From: DATBIO01 sp036556965
GTDB taxonomy: Bacteria > Acidobacteriota > Vicinamibacteria > Fen-336
Direction of reading: 5' to 3'
NCBI GenBank assembly: GCA_036556965.1
Contig: DATBIO010000085.1
Span: forward strand, 1-13,560
Length of the DNA stretch: 13,560 bases
Made by a program: the position numbers and the translations under genes. Numbering within the stretch: the stretch's first letter is position 1; each line of letters opens with the position of its first letter. A model generated the notes under the pieces. It worked only from the letters and a program-made list of their open reading frames with translations, was not told where the DNA came from and ran no database searches. Shown here one piece after another: positions 1 through 6,462 of this stretch.

Positions 1-51
1 GACTTCCACCCGCGCTGGAAGTTCCGGGTGGCGATCGGCCCGCTGCCCTGA
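1..51 (+). CDS. C-terminal end of a plus-strand gene (partial)
   Basis: The first 51 bases read as an open frame of 16 codons ending in TGA at 49-51. The peptide end is DFHPRWKFRVAIGPLP. The stop lies 3 bp before the stop codon of the convergent minus-strand gene, which is a normal arrangement for two genes ending tail to tail. Too little is visible to assign a family. The frame could be chance, since GC-rich DNA keeps many frames open, so this is a tentative call. Confidence 0.35.
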   Translation, partial: DFHPRWKFRVAIGPLP

Positions 52-54
52 CGG

Positions 55-1332
55 CTAGCCCGCCGCTCTCCGCACGTCGTAGACGTAGAGCGTGTCCTGC
101 TCGCGCACGTACAGCCGGCCGTCGGCGAGGGCCAGGTGCGGCCAGCTGAAGCTCTTCACCTCGGGGATGATGAACGAGCCGCGCTCCTTGTAGCCCTCGG
201 GCGTGGCCTCCACCAGCACCACCGCGCCGTTCTGGTCGCGGTAGTAGAGGCGGCCGTCGGCGTACATCACGGCCGCCGAGCCGGTGCCCGCGTTGCGGAT
301 GTCGCCGCCCCAGGCCACCTTGCCGCTCACGAAGTCCAGGCAGATCGGGAAGCCCTTGTTGTGGCCGTGCCCGGCATAGACGTGATTGCCCACCAGCACC
401 ATGCCGCCATGGTGGTTCTGGAACGTGTTCGAGGGCAGGAAGTAGAGCTCGTTGGCCTTCACGCCGTCGGTGCCGTCCTTCTGCAGCTCCAGCAGCACGG
501 TGCCCGTCTGATAACCGGTGGAGGCGAAGACGAAGTTGGCCCGCACGATGGGCGTGGAGATGTTGGCCACGTTGTTGGCCACCTTGTTGTAGCCCCACAG
601 GAACTTGCCGTCGCTGGCGCGGATGCCCACCAGGCCGCGGCCCATGAGCTGCACGTACTGCTTCACGCCGGCCGCGTTGGAGACCACGATCGACGAGTAG
701 CCGGCGCCGTCGCGCCCGTTGGCGCCCAGGTGCGGCAGCTCCTCGGTCTGCCAGAGCGTCTTGCCCGTGAGCTTGTCCACCGCCGCCATGGCCGCCCAGG
801 GCCCGCCCGGGGTGAAGACCACGCGGTCGCCGTCCACCAGCGGGGACTCCGACCACTTCCAGATGGTCATCACGCGGCCCCCGAAGTCCTTCTCCAGGTT
901 CTTCCGCCAGCGCTCCTTGCCCGTGGCCGCGTCCACGCACACGAGGTCGCCCTCCGTGCCCATGGCGTACACGCGGTCGCCGTCCACGGTGGGCGTGCCC
1001 CGGGGCCCGCCGTATTCGTCGCTCCAGGCCGGGCCCACCCGGGTGGACCAGACCGGCTTGCCGTCCGCGCGGTTCAGGGCCAGGAGGTGCTGGGCCCCGT
1101 CCTTGTCCCCCAGCGTGTAGATCCGGTCCCCCACGATGGCCAGGCTGGAGAGGCCGCCGCCCAGCCCCGCCGCCTTCCAGGCCAGGGGCGGCCCGCCCTG
1201 GGGCCATTCGCCCAGGAGGCCGGTCTCCGGCGAGCGCGCGTCGCGGTTGGGGCCGCGCCAGCTCGGCCAGTCGGCGGCCCCGGCGGCGGCCGCGGAAAGG
1301 ACGAGGGCGGCGGCGATCAGAGAACGTGTCAT
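55..1332 (-). CDS. Exported PQQ-like beta-propeller repeat protein (BamB/quinoprotein fold)
   Basis: A 425-residue protein with a Sec-type signal peptide (residues 1-20, hydrophobic core LIAAALVLSAAAA, likely cleavage AGAA|DW). It then opens with WPSWRGP (22-28) and the GLGGGLSS stretch (57-63), typical of exported PQQ-binding-like propellers in Acidobacteria and Planctomycetes. Blade signatures of the form D-x-x-TGKxxW recur, at about 134-142, 186-194 and 334-341. No CXXCH haem motif is present and nothing shows that PQQ is bound; many relatives are scaffold or sensor propellers of unknown ligand. I chose the ATG at 1332 because it starts the signal peptide and has AGGAG five bases upstream; the frame stays open 35 codons further up, without a signal sequence at that end. 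It is divergent from the DUF3311/symporter genes. Family is fairly sure, function unknown. Confidence 0.85.
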   Translation of the reverse strand: MTRSLIAAALVLSAAAAGAADWPSWRGPNRDARSPETGLLGEWPQGGPPLAWKAAGLGGGLSSLAIVGDRIYTLGDKDGAQHLLALNRADGKPVWSTRVGPAWSDEYGGPRGTPTVDGDRVYAMGTEGDLVCVDAATGKERWRKNLEKDFGGRVMTIWKWSESPLVDGDRVVFTPGGPWAAMAAVDKLTGKTLWQTEELPHLGANGRDGAGYSSIVVSNAAGVKQYVQLMGRGLVGIRASDGKFLWGYNKVANNVANISTPIVRANFVFASTGYQTGTVLLELQKDGTDGVKANELYFLPSNTFQNHHGGMVLVGNHVYAGHGHNKGFPICLDFVSGKVAWGGDIRNAGTGSAAVMYADGRLYYRDQNGAVVLVEATPEGYKERGSFIIPEVKSFSWPHLALADGRLYVREQDTLYVYDVRRAAG

Positions 1333-1337
1333 GGCAG

Positions 1338-1342
1338 CTCCT
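1338..1342 (-). promoter_or_regulatory. Ribosome binding site deciding the start at 1332
   Basis: On the minus strand AGGAG lies five bases before the ATG at 1332. It supports the internal start over the longer open frame reaching 1437. Just upstream, CCCCCG (1351-1356) and CGGGGG (1374-1379) could pair as a six-base stem in the leader RNA. Confidence 0.6.
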
Positions 1343-1421
1343 GTCAGGTCCCCCCGCGGCATGGTACGGCAGCCGGGGGCACCGCGATCAACCCGCTGAC
1401 AACGATTCACATCCCCGAGCC

Positions 1422-1450
1422 TTGACCCCCGCCGCACGGGAAGGTTGAAT
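1422..1450 (+). promoter_or_regulatory. Candidate sigma-70-type promoter of the DUF3311/symporter operon
   Basis: TTGACC (1422-1427) is followed after exactly 17 bases by TTGAAT (1445-1450), matching five of six and four of six consensus positions. It sits in the 126-bp divergent gap. The predicted transcription start, about 1457, falls almost on the ATG at 1459, so the mRNA could be leaderless, which agrees with the lack of a well-placed Shine-Dalgarno sequence there. Sequence-only prediction in an organism of unknown sigma-factor preference. Confidence 0.35.
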
Positions 1451-1458
1451 CACCCCGC

Positions 1459-1770
1459 ATGTCCAAGCGCCTGCTGCTGGTCCTCGCCGTGGCCGCCCTC
1501 TACGTGCTCCACCAGGACGTCTGGTTCTGGCGCCAGGCGCGGCCGCTGGTCTTCGGGTTCATGCCCATCGGCCTCTTCTACCACGCCTGCTTCTCGGTGG
1601 CCGCCTCGCTGCTCATGTGGCTGCTGGTGACCCACGCCTGGCCCGCCCACCTCGAGCGCGAGGTGGAGCACGAGGAGGAGCGGCCCGGGGGGCCTGGGGG
1701 GCGCGAGGGTGTCGCGGCGCCCCCCCGCTTCGATAGGGAGCCGACGGATTCACCCAGGCGGCGACCGTAA
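1459..1770 (+). CDS. DUF3311 small membrane protein, symporter partner
   Basis: A 103-residue protein with two hydrophobic segments (about 4-18 and 29-58) separated by LHQDVWFWRQARP. The spacing, the conserved-looking FGFMPIGLFYH stretch and the position directly upstream of a sodium:solute symporter match the DUF3311 family. DUF3311 genes habitually precede symporters of the monocarboxylate-permease type, much as YjcH (DUF485) precedes the acetate permease ActP. The role is probably assembly or modulation of the transporter; this is inferred from context. The conserved part ends near residue 66; the remaining third is an unusual charged and Gly/Pro/Arg-rich tail (EREVEHEEERPGG and on) encoded by a run of G and C tracts that can form a hairpin. 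The stop TAA shares its last A with the next ATG (TAATG), implying translational coupling. Confidence 0.8.
   Translation: MSKRLLLVLAVAALYVLHQDVWFWRQARPLVFGFMPIGLFYHACFSVAASLLMWLLVTHAWPAHLEREVEHEEERPGGPGGREGVAAPPRFDREPTDSPRRRP
1696..1725 (+). repeat. All-GC inverted repeat in the DUF3311 tail
   Basis: GGGGGGCGC (1696-1704) and its exact complement GCGCCCCCC (1717-1725) flank a 12-base loop. The stem is nine G-C pairs. It lies 44 bases before the symporter start codon and inside the DUF3311 reading frame. No T-run follows, so it is not an obvious intrinsic terminator. Confidence 0.6.
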
Positions 1771-3392
1771 TGATCCCCGCCCTCATCGTCTTCGCCTACC
1801 TGGCCGTGGTCGTGTACATCGGCGTCTTCGCCTTCCGCAAGGCGAGCGGCAAGGAGGAGGTGGAGGACTACTTCCTGGCCCGCCGGTCGCTGGGGCCGTT
1901 CGTGTTCCTGATGTCGCTCTTCGGCACGAACATGACCGCCTTCGCCATCCTGGGCAGCTCGGGCCACGCCTTCAACAACGGGATCGTGACCTACGGGCTG
2001 ATGGCCAGCGCCTCCGGCCTGGTCATCCCCCTGACCATCTTCCTGATCGGCACGCGCGTGTGGGCGCTGGGCAAGCGCTTCGGGTTCATCACGCCCGTGC
2101 AGATCTTCCGCGACCGCTGGGAGTGCTCGCACATCGGCACCCTCATCTTCGCCGTGCAGGCGGTCCTGCTGCTGCCCTACGTGATCATCGGCGTCATGGG
2201 CGGGGGCACCACCCTGAGCGCGGTCTCGGGAGGGGCGGTCCCCTACTGGCTGGGGGGCGCGGTGGTGGCCCTGGTGGTCATGAGCTACGTCTTCTTCGGG
2301 GGCATGCGCGGCACCGCCTGGGTCAACACCTTCCAGACCACGCTCTTCCTCGTCTTCGGGACGGTGGCGGTGGCCGTCATCGGCTACGGCATGGGCGGCT
2401 TCCGGGACTCCGCGGAGGCCCTGCTGGCCTCGCCCCTGGCCTCGCTCCTCACCCGCGAGCGCATCTCGCCCTCCTACTTCCTCAGCTACACCTTCATCCC
2501 GCTCTCCGCCATCGCCTTCCCCCACATCACGATCTTCTGCCTGACCGCGCGCCGCATGGGCCAGTTCAGGAAGACCGTGATCTTCTACCCGGTCTGCATC
2601 ATGGCCATCTGGCTGCCCTGCGTGTTCCTCGGGGTGATGGCCAACCGCGCCCAGGACATCCCCCAGGTCAAGGAGAAGGTCGAGGCCCGGCGCACGCTGG
2701 CCGCCCAGGGACGGCAGATGACGCCCGATCAGCGCGACGTCCTGCGCGCGCAGGCGGACGCCGACGACGTGCTGCTCCTGCTCCTGCAGAGGTACGCTCC
2801 CCTGTGGCTGGCCGGGCTGCTGGGGGCCGGCATCATGGCCGCGGTCATGGCCAGCGACTCGCAGATCCTGGCCATCTCCACCATGTTCACGGAGGACGTG
2901 CTGACGCACTACGGCGGGAAGGAGCGCTTCGGCGAGCACGCGCAGGTGCAGATGGCGCGCGCCTTCGTGGTCGTCCTGACCATACCCGCCTACCTGATCG
3001 CCCTGAAGGCGCCCGAGACCATCTTCGCCATCGCCATCCAGTACGCGTTCAGCGGCTTCGCCGCCCTCTCCCCCCTCCTGGTGGCCGCGCTCTTCTGGAA
3101 GGGCAGCAACCGCTGGGGGGCCCTGGCCACAACGCTCTGGGTGGCCTTCTCCGTGACCGCGGTGGCCGTCTTCCAGTACCTCGTCCCCGCCCCCGCCCCG
3201 GGGCCGCCCACGGTGGTGTGGAGGATGTTCGGGGCGGAGGCCCTGGCGCGGACGCCGGGGGGCACCGCCGTCTTCGGCTTCATGCCCGTGGTGCCGATGG
3301 TGCTCGTCTCCGCGCTGCTCATGTGGCTGGTGTCGAGCCTGACGCCGAAGCCGAGCGTGGCCACCATCCGGCGCTACTTCCCGGCCGCCTGA
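1770..3392 (+). CDS. Sodium:solute symporter (SSS/SLC5 family), probably monocarboxylate-type
   Basis: A 540-residue inner-membrane protein with about 13 hydrophobic segments, the usual size for SSS carriers, which couple Na+ entry to solute uptake. Visible family features are the N-terminal DYFLARRSLGPF (33-44) before the first inverted-repeat helices, FGTNMTAFAILGSSG (51-65), the GGMRGTAWVNTFQ segment (177-189, matching the G-x-R-A-V-x-W-T-D-x-x-Q region), and ASDSQILAISTMFTEDV (361-377), which corresponds to the helix supplying Na2-site serines. A charged loop at 292-333 is longer than in many relatives. It starts by TAATG overlap with DUF3311 and ends by TGATG overlap with the next gene. 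Pairing with DUF3311 resembles the rhizobial monocarboxylate permease MctP context, so lactate, pyruvate or similar acids are plausible substrates; proline, pantothenate or sugars cannot be excluded. Confidence 0.88.
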   Translation: MIPALIVFAYLAVVVYIGVFAFRKASGKEEVEDYFLARRSLGPFVFLMSLFGTNMTAFAILGSSGHAFNNGIVTYGLMASASGLVIPLTIFLIGTRVWALGKRFGFITPVQIFRDRWECSHIGTLIFAVQAVLLLPYVIIGVMGGGTTLSAVSGGAVPYWLGGAVVALVVMSYVFFGGMRGTAWVNTFQTTLFLVFGTVAVAVIGYGMGGFRDSAEALLASPLASLLTRERISPSYFLSYTFIPLSAIAFPHITIFCLTARRMGQFRKTVIFYPVCIMAIWLPCVFLGVMANRAQDIPQVKEKVEARRTLAAQGRQMTPDQRDVLRAQADADDVLLLLLQRYAPLWLAGLLGAGIMAAVMASDSQILAISTMFTEDVLTHYGGKERFGEHAQVQMARAFVVVLTIPAYLIALKAPETIFAIAIQYAFSGFAALSPLLVAALFWKGSNRWGALATTLWVAFSVTAVAVFQYLVPAPAPGPPTVVWRMFGAEALARTPGGTAVFGFMPVVPMVLVSALLMWLVSSLTPKPSVATIRRYFPAA

Positions 3393-3949
3393 TGGAAGTC
3401 GCCGCCTGTCTCTGGCGCTGGCGGCGCGCGACGGGCCTCGAGCGCTGCGTGCTGGCCCGCGAGGGCGTGGGCTGGCACCTGAGCGGGACCGTGCTCACGC
3501 TGCACGAGGGCGGGCCCGCGGAGGCGCGCTACGACGTGACCTGCGACGACGAGTGGCGCACCCGGCGCGTGCTGGTGAGCGTGGAGGACGCCACCGGCGA
3601 GCGCACCCTGAGCCTGGAGGCGGCGGACGGCGTCTGGCGGGTGGAGGGCCGCGAGATCGCGGCGGTGCGCGGCTGCCTGGACGTGGACCTCGGCTGGAGC
3701 CCCTCCACCAACACCCTGCCCATCCGCCGGCTGGCCGTGGCCCTGGGCCAGTCCAGCGGCCCCGTGACCGCGGCCTGGGTGCGCTTCCCCGACCTGGCGG
3801 TGGAGCCGCTGGAGCAGGAGTACACCCGGCTGGACGAGCGCCGGTGGCGCTACCAGAGCCGCGGCGGCGCCTTCTCCGCCGTCCTCGAGGTGGACGAGCA
3901 CGGCCTGGTCATCGACTACGGCGACCTCTGGGAGCGCGTGAAGGGCTAG
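3392..3949 (+). CDS. Putative glycolipid-binding protein (DUF1089/PF06475 type)
   Basis: A 185-residue soluble protein without a signal peptide. It matches the family typified by Pseudomonas PA1994: N-terminal WRW...GLERCVL (8-21), RYDVTCDDEWRTRRV (46-60), GCLDVDL (94-100), STNTLPIRRL (105-114), EQEYTRL (141-147) and C-terminal LEVDEHGLVIDYG (165-177). Family length is about 180-190, so it is complete. The name rests on structural similarity to lipoprotein-carrier folds; no substrate is established. I start it at the ATG overlapping the symporter stop (TGATG), because the conserved N-terminal tryptophan region begins directly after; the same frame runs open much further upstream only as a shadow of the symporter. 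Co-translation with a transporter is unusual for this family as far as I know. Confidence 0.82.
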   Translation: MEVAACLWRWRRATGLERCVLAREGVGWHLSGTVLTLHEGGPAEARYDVTCDDEWRTRRVLVSVEDATGERTLSLEAADGVWRVEGREIAAVRGCLDVDLGWSPSTNTLPIRRLAVALGQSSGPVTAAWVRFPDLAVEPLEQEYTRLDERRWRYQSRGGAFSAVLEVDEHGLVIDYGDLWERVKG

Positions 3950-3957
3950 CGCTTCAC
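3938..3957. repeat. Inverted repeat spanning two convergent stop codons
   Basis: GTGAAG (3938-3943) pairs with CTTCAC (3952-3957) around a GGCTAGCG core, a 20-base near-palindrome with one mismatched pair. It contains both TAG stops (3947-3949 plus, 3948-3946 minus), which share CTAG. As a consequence both proteins end V-K-x (VKG and VKR). It might act as a weak bidirectional terminator, but there is no T-run on either side. Confidence 0.5.
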
Positions 3958-4671
3958 CCCCGTGAAGACGTCGCGCCGCCAGGGGTCCGTGCGCGCGGTG
4001 ACGTCCAGGCCCTCCGCGCGCATCCAGGCCAGCCAGGACGCGCGCGGGAAGATCCCGAAGAGGTGGCGGTCGCCCTCGAAGCGCACGGAGCCGTCGGCCT
4101 CGCGCAGGACGAGGGCGAAGGCGGAGACGCAGGTGTCGTCGTCGGGGTCGGGGTCCCAGGTCCACTCCAGGTAGCGCAGCCCGCGCCCGTCGGGGGCGTC
4201 CTCGCCCCCGCTCTCCGTGGCCGGCGCGAACGTCTCGCGCACGCAGTCGGGCATCGCCACCACCGCGCCGCCGGGACGGCAGTGGCGGGCGGCGGTGCGG
4301 AGGGCGGCGCGCAGGGAGGCTTCGTCGGTCATGTACATGACCGCGTCGTGGACGAGGACGAGGTCGAAGGTGCGGCCGAGGTCCAGGGTGCGCATGTCGC
4401 CCAGCGCGTGCGCGCACTCGGGGTTGGCGGCGCGGCTCACCGCCAGCATCTGCGGCGAGCGGTCGGTGAGCGTCAGCTCGAGCCGCCGCTTCAGGTGGAA
4501 GGCCAGGCTCCCTCCGCCGCAGCCCAGCTCGAGGAGCGTGCGCGGCGGCGGAAGGGTGGCGCCCAGCAGCGCGGGCAGGAGGTCGGCCGCCTCCTCCCCG
4601 TAGTGGGAGGGCGGGGAGAAGAGCGGCCACCAGGCCGCCAGCTCGGTGTACAGCCGGGGCGGCTCGTCCAT
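3946..4671 (-). CDS. Class I SAM-dependent methyltransferase
   Basis: A 241-residue cytoplasmic enzyme of the Rossmann methyltransferase fold. Motif I is LLELGCGGG (46-54), the acidic residue at the end of strand 2 is D70 in TLTDRS, the GDMRTLDL segment (91-98) would contact the adenine, and FDLVLVHDAVMYM (102-114) is motif IV. The PGGAVVAM strand follows at 133-140. The N-terminal YTELAAWWPLFSP (8-20) is a cap seen in several methyltransferase 11/25-like proteins. The acceptor cannot be read from the sequence. It is the last gene of the five-gene minus operon, seven bases after the propeller gene's stop. There is no Shine-Dalgarno; a GC palindrome occupies that place instead. Its tail overlaps the convergent glycolipid-binding gene by four bases. 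Confidence 0.85.
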   Translation of the reverse strand: MDEPPRLYTELAAWWPLFSPPSHYGEEAADLLPALLGATLPPPRTLLELGCGGGSLAFHLKRRLELTLTDRSPQMLAVSRAANPECAHALGDMRTLDLGRTFDLVLVHDAVMYMTDEASLRAALRTAARHCRPGGAVVAMPDCVRETFAPATESGGEDAPDGRGLRYLEWTWDPDPDDDTCVSAFALVLREADGSVRFEGDRHLFGIFPRASWLAWMRAEGLDVTARTDPWRRDVFTGVKR

Positions 4672-4672
4672 G

Positions 4673-4688
4673 CCGCGGCTAGCCGCGG
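4673..4688. repeat. 16-bp perfect palindrome just before the methyltransferase ATG
   Basis: CCGCGGCTAGCCGCGG is self-complementary over all 16 bases. It includes the stop codon of the upstream propeller gene (4681-4679) and ends one base before the methyltransferase ATG (4671). In RNA it would fold as six G-C pairs closing a CUAG loop, in the place where a ribosome binding site would be expected. Confidence 0.65.
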
Positions 4689-5791
4689 GCGCCGAAGCAA
4701 AGGACCTGGCCGTCCTGCGTCCCCACCACCAGGCGGCCCGCGGCCAGGGCGGGCGAGGCGGAGATGGGGGAGCCGGCGTCGAACTCGGCGGCGCTCTTCC
4801 CCGTGGCCAGGTCGAGCACGTAGAGGCGGCCGTCGGCGGAGCCGACGCACACCTTGCCCGCGGCCACGAGCGGCGAGGAGTCCACGCGGCCGCGCGTGGC
4901 GAAGGTCCAGGCCGCCTTGCCCGTGCCCGCGTCCAGAGCGTGCACGACCTTGTCGCGCCCCCCCAGCACGACCCTGCCCGCGGCCACCGCGGCCGAGGAG
5001 TAGAAGGGGAACTGCCGCTCGGCCGGCTTGTAGCGCCAGGCCACCGCGCGCGCGGCCAGGTCCACGGCCAGCACCTCGTTCTCGAAGGTGCCGTAGTACG
5101 CGCGCCGGCCGGCGAGCGCGGGCGAGGCCCCCGTGTAGGCGCCGGAGGCCACCTGGAAGGCCTCCTTGCCGTCGGCCAGGGCCAGGGCGCGGAACACGGT
5201 GTCGCAGCCGGTGACGTAGACGTGGCGCCCGTCGCTGCTGGTCGTGGAGTGGACCTGGCCCTCCGTCTCCATGGCCCAGGCCTTGGCCCCCGTGCGCGGG
5301 TCGAGGGCGTAGACGTGCTGGTCGTAGGAGCCGATGACCAGGCGGCCCCCCGCCAGCACGGGGGAGGCCTTGACCTGCGAGCCGGTGGCGAAGGTCCAGG
5401 CGCGTTTGCCGTCGCGCGCGGAGACGGCGTGCACCACGCCCTTGAGGTCGCCGACGTAGACGAGGCCGCCCGCCACGCAGGGTGAGCTCTCCCCGATCTC
5501 CGCTCCCGTGGCGTAGGCCCAGCGCCGCGCCCCGGTGGCGAGGTCGAGGGCGAGGAGGTGGCCGGTGCCCACGCCCACGTAGGCGACGCCGTCGGCGATG
5601 GCGGCGGAGGACTCCACGGAGCCGCCCGCCTCGTGCGTCCAGGCCACGCTGAGCGCGGGCAGCGGCGCCGCCGCCACCCCGGTGAGGCCGGCGTCGCCGC
5701 GGAACTGCGGCCAGGCGTCGGCGGCCGCGCGCGCGGGCCGGGGCACGACGGCGGCCGCCCCGATCAGGCCGAGCGCGTGCCGGCGCCTCAT
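4679..5791 (-). CDS. Eight-repeat PQQ-like beta-propeller with Tat-like leader
   Basis: A 370-residue protein. The leader MRRRHALGLIGAAAVV resembles a twin-arginine signal (arginines 2-4, then a hydrophobic stretch), with possible cleavage after ARA or ARAAA (21-24). WPQFRGD (27-33) follows. The rest is a strikingly regular propeller: the strand S-S/A-x-x-x-A-x-G-x-x-x-x-G begins near residues 61, 102, 142, 182, 222, 265, 305 and 345, a period of about 40, and most units end in LALD-x-x-TG-x-x-x-W. Eight units suggest an eight-bladed propeller like those of quinoproteins or BamB. No haem motif and no catalytic residue can be assigned. The start overlaps the dioxygenase stop by four bases (ATGA), so the two are probably made together, and both may leave by Tat. 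A structural or sensing partner of the dioxygenase is a reasonable guess, not shown. Confidence 0.85.
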   Translation of the reverse strand: MRRRHALGLIGAAAVVPRPARAAADAWPQFRGDAGLTGVAAAPLPALSVAWTHEAGGSVESSAAIADGVAYVGVGTGHLLALDLATGARRWAYATGAEIGESSPCVAGGLVYVGDLKGVVHAVSARDGKRAWTFATGSQVKASPVLAGGRLVIGSYDQHVYALDPRTGAKAWAMETEGQVHSTTSSDGRHVYVTGCDTVFRALALADGKEAFQVASGAYTGASPALAGRRAYYGTFENEVLAVDLAARAVAWRYKPAERQFPFYSSAAVAAGRVVLGGRDKVVHALDAGTGKAAWTFATRGRVDSSPLVAAGKVCVGSADGRLYVLDLATGKSAAEFDAGSPISASPALAAGRLVVGTQDGQVLCFGARG

Positions 5792-6453
5792 CCGGAGGCG
5801 CGCTCCAGCACGACGTCGAAGCGCGCGCTCTCGTACGCCGCCGCCCCGGAGCCGTGCCCCTGCACGGGCACGCAGAGCGAGGGGTGGAACAGGAAGTCGG
5901 TCTCCTGGTGGGGGTCCCCCTGGAAGTAGACCTCGGTCACGAGCGGCCGGTAGCCGGGCGCTTCCGCGGCCAGGTGGAGGTGGGCGCAGCGCCAGCCGCC
6001 GGGGCCGGGCTGGTAGGCCACGGGGTGGACGATCTCGACCTCGAACGACCCGTCCTCCGCCGTGAGCACCCGCGCGCGGTTCTTGAAGTCGCCCGCACCG
6101 GACGAGTAGCGGCCGTCCACGTCCACGTGCCAGAGGTCGAGGGTGGCCCCGCCCAGCGGGCGCCTGCTGTCCCAGCCGAACACGCGGCCGGAGAAGAGCA
6201 TCACCGTGCCCGGCTCGAAGGGCGGCGTGGTCTTGCCCCGGAAGGGCGCGCCCGGGCGGTAGAAGGGGCCGGCCACCACGCGCCGCGTGGGCCCCGCGGG
6301 CAGGTCGGCGGGCGGCTTCTCGCCCTGCAGGGGCGTGGCCCGCGTGGGCCGGGCGGCGGCGGGGAGCACGAGGGCGCCGGCCCCCAGGGAAGCGGCGCGC
6401 AGGAAGGCGCGGCGCGCGGCCGCGGAGTGTCGTCCGTCGTCACCAGCGTTCAT
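5788..6453 (-). CDS. Tat-exported intradiol ring-cleavage dioxygenase
   Basis: A 221-residue enzyme of the protocatechuate 3,4-/catechol 1,2-dioxygenase superfamily, which opens catechol-type rings between the two hydroxyls using non-haem Fe(III). The expected iron ligands are visible: Tyr116 (DVDGRYSS), Tyr147 (HPVAYQPG), His158 and His160 (WRCAHLHL), with Arg155 in the place of the catalytic arginine of the usual RPAHIH motif. GPFYRPGAPFR (62-72) and VTEVYFQGDP (172-181) are typical of the stand-alone, PcaH-like branch. The N-terminus ARRAFLRAASLGAGALVL (13-30) is a good Tat signal, so the iron-loaded enzyme is probably exported folded. GAGGGA ribosome-site-like sequence (GAGGGA at 6464-6459) lies five bases before the ATG and overlaps the upstream stop. 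The substrate is unknown; catechols, hydroxyquinol or lignin-derived phenols are candidates. Confidence 0.88.
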   Translation of the reverse strand: MNAGDDGRHSAAARRAFLRAASLGAGALVLPAAARPTRATPLQGEKPPADLPAGPTRRVVAGPFYRPGAPFRGKTTPPFEPGTVMLFSGRVFGWDSRRPLGGATLDLWHVDVDGRYSSGAGDFKNRARVLTAEDGSFEVEIVHPVAYQPGPGGWRCAHLHLAAEAPGYRPLVTEVYFQGDPHQETDFLFHPSLCVPVQGHGSGAAAYESARFDVVLERASG

Positions 6454-6462
6454 GGCTCTCCC

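Noticed and set aside
53..60. GGCTAGCC palindrome at the first stop codon
   Set aside because: Only eight bases, and follows simply from a glycine codon GGC before TAG; unlike the longer ones at 3938 and 4673 it needs no explanation.
136..1425. Long plus-strand open frame (429 codons) antisense to the first propeller gene
   Set aside because: His/Val/Arg/Gly-rich composition with no fold signature; a typical GC-rich shadow of a gene with signal peptide and repeats on the other strand.
1333..1458. Minus-strand promoter for the first propeller gene (TTGATC with TACCAT)
   Set aside because: Spacing of 19 bases and only four of six matches in each box; not distinguishable from chance.
1682..1710. 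G-quadruplex in the G tracts of the DUF3311 tail
   Set aside because: Too few separate runs of three or more G; the nine-pair hairpin explains the tracts better.
1578..2939. Minus-strand open frame of 453 codons opposite the symporter
   Set aside because: Composition (runs of H, D, G, E) mirrors the antisense of a membrane protein, and the symporter is clearly real.
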